Shown here piece by piece: positions 54,401 through 60,400 of a stretch of DNA of 64,000 nucleotides. Source of the stretch: Formicarius rufipectus (taxonomy: Eukaryota; Chordata; Aves; Passeriformes; Formicariidae); NCBI GenBank assembly GCA_013399695.1, contig VXAU01001099.1:3644525-3708524 (forward strand). The letters are read 5' to 3'. Each line of letters begins with the position of its first letter. Within the stretch, counting starts at the first letter, position 1. Under the pieces are notes generated by a model that worked only from the letters and a program-made list of their open reading frames with translations, did not search any database and was not told the DNA's origin. The position numbers and the translations under genes were made by a program.

Positions 54401-57400
54401 AGAAGCCTAAATTTTAATCTCATTAGGCTGTATTTTTCTTTCTTATGATTTTGAGTTATGCTCCTTCGATTTACTTTCTTAATTCTACAAATACAGATAT
54501 ATCTTTGTTTCCCAAAAGGGAGTTGGCATAAATGTGCATCAGGTGCTGGTATTCAACAAATGTAAAATTAATTACTGATTATAATGACAAGCAAAAGGCT
54601 TCTATTTGCTTCAAACATACCAAAGTAAAAATCACACTAAAAGTGAAAAGTTGGTTTTAAAGAAAGTTGTTACAAAGCATTTCAATAGCCTTTTTTCCCA
54701 TTGAACCAAGACAATGTTTACAACTGTAGCACATTCCAAGCTATCACAGTACCATTTAAAGTAGGGAGAAAGAGGAAGATAATGGGGAAAAGCGAATGTT
54801 TCTTGTGAATACCAATAACACAACCAGAGATACTTTAAAGGAAGGTCTGTGGTTCACCTTTCTCCCTCCTGTCAACTCTGTGCTGTACCTTGAACCGTGA
54901 GCTCTGCAGACACGGACGCCCTCCCGGCGCTGTTGGCCACAGTGCAGGTGTACAGCCCCGAGTCCGCGAGCTGAACACTCTGGATTTCCAGGAACTGGAT
55001 GCCTGTTCTCTCATACATGCTGAAACGCTCGTTGTGCTGCAGCTGAGTATCACCCTGCAAACATCACAAGACACCGTGAGACACTCAGCTATTGTTAAGA
55101 CAAGGGCAAAAAGAATTTCTTTGGTAAAATCATCAGGTCAAAATGCCTTTCTCCTATCTTTTAGCCAAATTCCTTCTGTGAATAATACTCATATGGTATA
55201 AACAAAAAACTGTGTCCAAAATTCTGTAATTTATGTCTGCAGGAGGCTGTTTGTTCCCTCTGTTTTGCCACCCACTCATCTCAGTTTGGTTTTGGCCTTT
55301 CATTATTTATTATACCCATATTCCTAGAAGAAATTCTTTTCACTGTATGTGGACTCAAACCAGTTTTCTGTTCATTTTTGTTCCAGAAAGTCAGACATCT
55401 TTTAAGCAAAAAAGCAAATGATTTAAGTAAAAGCTTCCAAGTTGGAGAGTAGCTCTCTATCCCTCAATAGCTCTTTAAGGTGCATCATCTCAGAAACTGG
55501 AAAAAATTTCTGCAGAAGAGCAGCTCATCCATGGCCAGGTGGGCGTGGCAGAAAGTTCTAGGCATACTAAGAGATGCTGTGCTGCAACACAGCTCCTTTG
55601 CAGGGCTGCACTGGAGTTAAATCCAAAGACATGGCTTTGAGACAGGAGTAAATGTGTGTAGTTCTGTGATCTCTGTTACACAGAGCAGGTGATCAGAATG
55701 ACAGTTTTATGCCTTTACATTCTACAAAACAATTGACCAACACCTCATTTGTGAGCAAATCAGTGTTTCTGCTTCAGCACCAGCCATTAAGGATGAGTGC
55801 CTTGCAATCAAGCACCACAGCTTTTGCAATGCTAAATTTAGGAAGGGAAAGCAAACAAATCTACAATTTATAGGGCTTTGACCAGTAAATATCTGGGGAG
55901 CTTTACACTGTTCATAGACACTGTCATTCTTGAATTCTGTCAACTTGCTACTCTCTGGGTGCTGAGGGTCCTAATGAAATTTTAAAAAGCTGGTTCCCAT
56001 CAGGGGACTGGTGATGATACAGAAGCTTCTGTTCTTTGCAATGTAAAAAGTAGAGAAATTTGGAAAGAAAACATTAAGCAGAGTAAGATATTTACACAAA
56101 GGCTTATTCAATAATTCTGAAAAGTGCCATTTTAATTGTTGATAAAGCTTCCATGCTGTAAGGAAGGTGGCCATGTGTTGGCTCTGCAGTAGCCAGATGT
56201 GGACCAGCAGCCATGTAAGTTCATTTCCAAGAGGCTGAGGAAGAGCTGAAACACCCACCACTCAGCAGGACCCTGCAGTGCCATCCTGACACAACACGAA
56301 GTTGTTTGGGGGCAGCCAAAGCACAAGCACAAATACCAGTTAATTCATAGCTTATGAACAGGGATGCAAAAATAGGCTTCACAACAACAACCTGCCAATA
56401 AAGCCCTGATAAAGAGCAACCAAAAAATGCACCTTAGAGAGCATATGGATTACTGAAAAAACTTCATGGTGTTCAATACAGGTACTGAAATAATAATATG
56501 GAAGTGTAAAGAAAACCAATTTAATCAAAAGTGATGGATGGAGGGTAAGTTCAGATGAGGTGACTGGGTGTCTGCAGGCCAGCAACGGTGTCACTACTGA
56601 AACTCTCAACAGCACAACTCGGGTATTTTACAGAATAATATATGCAGACCTGCAAGTGTTGAAATACGTTTTTTAAGGACAAAAGAGTATTGAACAACTG
56701 TTTTGCATGGAGCTGCATGGCTGGAAAACCTGAGCAAGGCTGGAAGCAGGCTGTTGTGGAGCAGACTGCCCGGAGAGCCAGCAGGTCCAAGAGAAGTGAC
56801 GGCAGCTGAGAGGAGCAGCAGACTGCAGATGGAGCTGCCAGCTGGAGGAGATGTCACTGAGGGCTTCCACAGCAAGAGGCTGCTTGTATTCTTGTATTAC
56901 AGACAAGGGTAAGACTGGAATACAGCAGACAATGACTTGGAAGCATTTCCCTGTTCTATGAGCAATTTTCTGGTGTTTTTTTGTTTGTTTGTTTGTTTGT
57001 GTTTTTGTTTTTGGTTTTGTTGATGTTGTTGTTTTTTTGTTTTGTTTTGTTTTGTTTTTGTTGTTTTATTTTTTGGGTTTTTTTAATGGTTTCTCCCTAA
57101 AACCTGAAGACACCAGGAAAAAAATCTGGATCTTGTTCGGTGCTTTCAGATGATTTTTTTGGTACAAAAAGTTTCAACAATGAGACAGATAAGGGAGAAG
57201 TTTATACTGAGAAGGAACACTATTATCTTTTGTGAGTTTATTCAGCATAAAAATGAGGAAGAACATGGCTCTCCTTGTATGTGAATTCTCATCATGATCA
57301 TCTGAAGTGTCAAGAGCATTTCATCCTTTCAAGTTGCAAAATTTCAAAGGAGAAAACCCCATAAATTTTGAGGGAAATCATACCTTAAACCAAGTTACTT

Positions 57401-60400
57401 GAGGCTGAGGTCGTCCTGTTATTTTACATGAAAATTTGCCTGTTTGGCCTTCACGCACAACAACTCTGTTGGGTTTTGTTGCAAACTTGGGTGGACTTTC
57501 TCCCCAGATGCTTGGCCTGTGCTCCACAGATGGAACAGCAAGTCTTCCCCTGGAAAGGCAATTGACATTCTGTTTTTACAGAAGAACCGGGAGCTGTTGT
57601 GGTTAGAGCACATGTCAGGAAGCATTTCAGGCCACTGGTCTGTCAACAAGGGTATATAATTGGTGGCAACCAAGGCTGTAGTTACACAGTATTTTTTTTG
57701 GCCAATGGAAGAAATGAAAATGCTGGTGATGACTGCTCTGGACTCCTCATGCAACTAAACAGTATTATGCTATGCACCCTCATCTAGCATACACATAACA
57801 GATCTTGGGGACAATTTCAGTAGCTTATAAGCAGAGCTGGGCAAATCAAATTAGAGAAAACACCGTATGCATTTAGTTTTTCCCATTTTCTGTTTCTTAG
57901 TTGCCCCATAATAGATTCTTTGTGCATACTTGTTCACTGTTCACAGTTCTTTATCCTGTAATTTGTTTTGCTAGTCATTAATTTCTGATTTAGGAATCAG
58001 CACCTTGTTTTTGCAACCCTTCTGCCATATCTTGGTAAATATTTTTTGTTTGGGGGAAGACTTCTGTTTGTAATCTCAGTGCTGCAGTGTTTGCAAAGCA
58101 AACATAAGTAGGGCACAAAACCAAAGTACACCCATCCCAAGTGAATGACTGTTAAGTGTAAATGCCCAACTCTACTTACATGGCTGGCACAGCTGGGAAA
58201 TGACATGTGGAATGAAACTAGAGTGATATCAGTGACTGCAGTCCAAATCCATAAACAGTTACACAATTGTAAGACATGAAACATCAAACAATCTTATAGC
58301 ATGAAAAAAAATAAAAAAGAGGTGCAACTTCAGGTCTGTTAATGACAAAGGGAACACACTCACTCTTTGCTCTGACGCCTTGGTACAACAAAGACATATT
58401 AGCAGATGGCAGGTGGTGATTTCTTTCTTTTTTTTTTTTTTTTAAACATGTAATTTCAAGCAAACTGAACTATTTTCAAGGCCTTCTTTTCCAGATGACC
58501 CTTTATCACATGCAAGTAAGATGTGTCAGTACCTCACAATTCCTACCAGGTGCCAGACACTAACAGAGACCTCCCCGTCTCAGTCCCAGGTGCTGCCAAG
58601 ACATGACGGTTGCCATAGAGGCAGCTCGAGGTGTCTAAGTAAGAGATGATACCACAATGAAAGGATTTACATGGACAAGAGGACCAGTAAAAAGTACTGA
58701 GAGAGAAGGGTGACTGTAATATGCAAAATGAAAGTCACTATCATATAATTAATTATCTGATAGCTTTTAATGCCATCTTCCTCCTGCTACCACTAAAGAA
58801 GAACATAAATGTGTATTATAGAAGCCTTTTAGTGACCATCTTTAGGTGGTCTTAGGTTCTTATATTTGTGCATCTGTGCACATATACTGACCCATTAAAA
58901 GAAAATCACCTACTAGCTGGCTTGAAGCTTTCTAGCAGGTTCCTAGATATGCACAAATTGAAATGTGCATTTTTTTTCCTTTCCTACCTCCCCACTTATG
59001 TAAGGCATAAACCTGCCATACCATAAAATTATTACCACTGAACAGGAGCAAAACACAGGAGCATGAAAAATGAGGACAATCACTCTAACTCTGTGCAGTG
59101 GATTAGGATTGTGCTTTGTAAAGTCTCAATGTACAACAAAACATTACAGCAACCTCAACTGACCTCTCTTGTTTTGATTATTTATCCTGTGTGTATTTCT
59201 GTAGCATGTTTGCAATACAGACTTTATCATGTAAAAGCCTCCTGAATACTCAGTTTTACTTACCATTTTCACTGTTACAATCTCAGTTCATTTTAAAATT
59301 CCAACCAAACACAAGCAATGTTCATATCAATGACAAAATCAGAATCTTCAGTTGTAACTGAAGATATTATGATCACTGACATAACCAGAAACATGGATTT
59401 TTGTCAGAATCCAGGGTGACTCAGTGCCAGGAACATAAATCAGAAAAAACTCTGCTTAAATTCAAACTACTTATAAACAAAAATAATTGAGATGTTGGAA
59501 GAATTAGGCCTGAGGCTTTTAAAACAGTGACATACACCTAATTGTAAATGTTCACCGAAGTGCAGAAAGTACATGACAAGTTATTTTGTGTGCCAGTTTA
59601 GATCATTGCATCAGCCCATTCTTGGTAACAGCACACCAAGCCAGAACAATTATTTCTTCCAGAGTATAGTTTACCCACTGTGTTGCTTGGAAATATTTAA
59701 ATTCGCTGTGAGAGAATGCTGATTTCAATGGCTTTTATTTCCTCCTGATGACTCTTAAAGCAGTGTTTGCTCTGGCTTTATAAGGAGACTGGCAATTGGG
59801 GGGGAAGGATTTCTGAACATCAGAGAGCAGAGATAAGGGGGTGCAATATTGCAGGTGTCAGCAGGATGTCCTGTTTTCAACCACATTAATCCCCCAGTCA
59901 CTATGTGGGAGCAGCAGCTGTATCCTCAGCCTCAAACCATTTTGCTGACCCTGCAGCTCTCATAGTAGCCGTTCTGCTTGGGATAAATGGAGATTTTTAG
60001 AAACAGTAATTTTACTTGTTTCCCTACCAAAGTATATTTAAGTGTCTGTTAAACAATATCAAAGCCAGGGACTTCTTACCCAGGGGTTTTGGCACTGGAT
60101 GGCAGGCTGTATTTCATCAAGGGGTTTCCTGTAACATAGGACAGAAAAACAGGAAGTTTGAAGTTTTGTCAAGACCACTGGGAATTACAGACACTGAGAT
60201 TATGTAAAACATGCATTTCTGCAGGTTTCAAACATAAAGGAGGAATGCTACACTTGCAGTATAAGGTTATGTCACCTGCAGCCCCAAAGTTAGGCTCTGC
60301 AACCTCAAAAACAAGTTTTAGCAGAGTTACCATCTATTTAGTAGTAACAACACTGCAGATCATTCATGCAAAACTATGTTCCAACAAGAGAATGAAACAC